Positions 62,310-64,000 of a stretch of DNA of 64,000 bases are shown in pieces. The notes beneath the pieces were generated by a model. The model was given only the letters and a program-made list of their open reading frames with translations. It was not told where the DNA came from and searched no databases. Every line of letters begins with the position of its first letter. Position 1 is the stretch's first letter. This DNA comes from Chionoecetes opilio (Eukaryota; Arthropoda; Malacostraca; Decapoda; Majidae): NCBI GenBank assembly GCA_016584305.1, contig JACEEZ010020550.1, positions 94,962 through 158,961 of the forward strand, written 5' to 3'. Position numbers and translations under genes: made by a program.

Positions 62310-62980
62310 GTCAGGTCGCTTTCTCGCGGTCCAGATCCTCCCGGCCTCGTAGGTGGCCCCCACTCCTCCAATGGCCTGAAAAATGCCCGTCCGCCCGCTT
62401 ATATTCCACCGCGGCGGGGGGAGCGTGGCAGCGGCCCGGGGACCGCAGTGTAGGGGCGACTGGTAGTGGTCGCTGGCAAAGTGGGGTGGACCCGCCAGGA
62501 GGCGCCGGTGCCAGGTCACTGGAGACCAAGGTGAGGTCCAGCTGCACTCCGTCGTGGGTGGGTTCCCGGTGTATAGAGGACAATTTCCGTACCCTCAGCA
62601 CCGGGCCAGTGGCGGCCCGCACGGTTGGTGGGAGACAGCGCAGCATCGGGTGGTGGGCGTTGAAGTGCCGACCACAGGCGCTGCTTTTGTGTGCGGAGGG
62701 AGAGCAACTCATCGGCCTCAGTGCCTCCTCGGGCTGCTGTACACGTGTATACAGTCAGTGGGGAGGCTGGAAGCTCCGGGCTACCACTGCCATCACCTCC
62801 ACGCCCTCCGGCCACAGTGCACGGGGCCTTCCGGCAGTGTCGGGAAGAGCGGTGGCGTACACACCACAACACCCTCGTCGCCCAGTTCTCGCCACACGAT
62901 AGGAGGGGCACGTGTACCCCGCTATTCTCCACTCAAAGTGCTCCAGCGTCAGCGTTCTCCTGCAGGAGAACGAGGTAAAA
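62310..62980 (-). pseudogene. LINE E endonuclease (EEP) remnants
   Basis: Two overlapping minus frames, 62932-62516 and 62712-62311, hold ENSGVHVPLL, LTVYTCTAARGGTEADELLS, FNAHHPMLR (the GDFNAHH site), SPTNRAGRHWP, EPTHDGVQLDLTLVSSDLAP and an ARWNIKRADW-like end. This is the order expected for a LINE endonuclease that nicks target DNA. Frames alternate, so indels are frequent. Confidence 0.7.
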
Positions 62981-63072
62981 GGTCCTTCTCCACTATGGCC
63001 GGGGGGACCTCAGGTTCTTTGCCACGGAGCCCGGGAATGTTCCATTGGAGCACATTGAGCCTCCCTGGCGGC

Positions 63073-63095
63073 GGGGGGGGGGGGGGGGGGGGGGG
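63073..63095 (+). repeat. Run of 23 G
   Basis: Uninterrupted G run within the 5' part of LINE E. It can form a G-quadruplex and its length is likely to be unreliable. Confidence 0.8.
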
Positions 63096-63284
63096 CGGAG
63101 GTCACGGGTGTCTCACCGTCACTTTTCACTTTCACTCAGCTCCAGAATCCAAACTACATCGGTGAACAGGTGCGTGAAGGGCAGTGTAGTGGAGGTGGAA
63201 GGAAGGAGGGACGGGGGAGGGACTTATGAGGGACTGTCGTGAGCGTGGGAGGGGGGGGAAGAACGACGCAAATCACTTTCCATC

Positions 63285-63692
63285 TCAGCCAAGAGGAATG
63301 GCCTCAAGTTCCCCTTCGCCCCTGGGGACGTCATCCGGCCTGGCCAGAAGGCGCTTCATCACGCCCACCACGCATCGCAGCGTCCCGAGCAATCCTCCAC
63401 TATACAGCCCAGACAGGAGGGTGGGGGTACTCGCCATTGGGCAAGGGGAGGCGGCGGGCGTGACTCCGGGCTGAGAAAGTGTGGAGGTGGCCGTGGGCGT
63501 CGCGAGTAACGTGAGTGTGGGCGCGGGTGAGGGTAGCGTGGGCGTTGCCGTTGAAGGCACAGGTGACGCCGGAGCTGGCGTGGGCATAACCGCGGGTGGC
63601 GTGGAAGCGATGGTTCCGGCTGGAGTGGGTGCCATCGTGGGGGACCCCGGGCGCCGGTGTGGGCGAGGGGTCTGCCGCAGATGGGGTGGCAC
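63285..63692 (-). CDS. Possible LINE E first open frame, proline/threonine-rich
   Basis: 135 codons on minus, rich in Pro, Thr and Ala in the first two thirds (many TPxP steps), ending with a less biased stretch, VVGVMKRLLARPDDVPRGEG. It lies just upstream of the endonuclease, where LINEs have their RNA-binding first protein. No zinc knuckle is seen. The bias could also come from the repeated GTGGGCGT-type DNA. 63721-64000 is GC-rich with run-length problems and I see no gene in it. Confidence 0.35.
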   Translation of the reverse strand: MPPHLRQTPRPHRRPGSPTMAPTPAGTIASTPPAVMPTPAPASPVPSTATPTLPSPAPTLTLLATPTATSTLSQPGVTPAASPCPMASTPTLLSGLYSGGLLGTLRCVVGVMKRLLARPDDVPRGEGELEAIPLG

Positions 63693-64000
63693 AAGTGTGG
63701 GCTGTGAGGTGTAGCGGGGTTGGAGAGGGATGGGGTCCGCAGCCTCCTGCCCTAGACTATGCCGTGCCGCCCTGCGCTTCCATCTCGCCTCTGTCGCTTC
63801 GTCGGCCCAAGGGGCCAGCCGAGGTGTTGCTGCGGCGTATGTGGTCTAGTCCCCCGGGAGAATCGGTGGCAGAGATTGCGGAGACTCGCTAATCCCTGAC
63901 CACTCGCGCGTGTCAGGTGCAACCCGCACCCCCCCCCCAAGAAAATTGCCTCCCCCCCTTGGAAGCGGAGCGGGGAACCCCCCAAGGGGGGGACCCCTTT

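Larger units (their letters stand above)
59350..63720 (-). mobile_element. LINE E with endonuclease, RT and RNase H, minus strand
   Basis: GC-rich minus-strand LINE whose blocks run from the right: first-frame-like protein (63692-63285), endonuclease (about 62980-62310), RT (about 62300-60800), thumb region (60806-60459) and RNase H (60108-59596). It ends at a TGA near 59446. An RNase H after the RT is typical of the I/R1-type LINE groups. Composition and base quality differ sharply from neighbouring AT-rich DNA. Many G and C run-length errors or indels break the frame. Confidence 0.75.

Noticed and set aside
61126..62902. Plus-strand frames of 236 and 259 codons in GC-rich DNA
   Set aside because: They are shadows of the minus-strand LINE E, whose endonuclease, RT and RNase H motifs fix the coding strand.

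Overview
The window is eukaryotic, repeat-dense DNA with almost no host coding sequence. Very long (TC)n, (CA)n and (TCC)n microsatellites, many LINE families, tRNA-headed SINEs and intron-containing gene fragments point to an arthropod. The LINE and SINE families most resemble those I know from decapod crustaceans (crab or shrimp); this is family recognition, not a search result. Several stretches look poorly polished: single-base indels in one copy of a repeat but not its twin, homopolymer runs, and one N at 47675. Many 'broken' frames may therefore be sequence error rather than decay.

Layout. 0.2-12.8 kb: four LINEs of one lineage, head-to-tail on +, each ending in a (TCC)n tract and each starting where the previous tract stops. 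13.97-20.96 kb: a 3.5 kb direct tandem duplication covering the left part of a gag-only LTR retrotransposon whose 3' LTR lies at 23.2-23.8 kb. 24-31 kb: long (CT)n and (CA)n arrays, LINE 3' tails and a minus-strand LINE. 32-36.3 kb: a kinase-like fragment, two opposed pieces of a multicopy gene family split by a truncated LINE, a LINE end, a fold-back element, a SINE, and the last exon of a RhoGAP gene (the only clear host-type exon). 36.9-38.3 kb: microsatellites. 38.44-47.61 kb: a large palindrome with two arms of about 4.53 kb and a 105 bp spacer.

47.8-53.3 kb: two adjacent elements with long terminal inverted repeats. The second encloses the C-terminal part of the same multicopy gene family seen at 32-34 kb. 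That protein keeps the acidic-residue pattern of FEN/XPG-type PIN nucleases and ends in a cysteine-rich CXC-like motif; it is my main candidate for an undescribed system. 53.6-59 kb: SINEs, a Ty3/gypsy-like integrase fragment interrupted by an RTE-like LINE, and a three-arm fold-back element. 59.3-64 kb: a minus-strand LINE with endonuclease, reverse transcriptase and RNase H, running towards the right edge.

The genes do not form a pathway. The window is a layered record of transposition, microsatellite growth and recent duplication or inversion, with a few gene remnants between.
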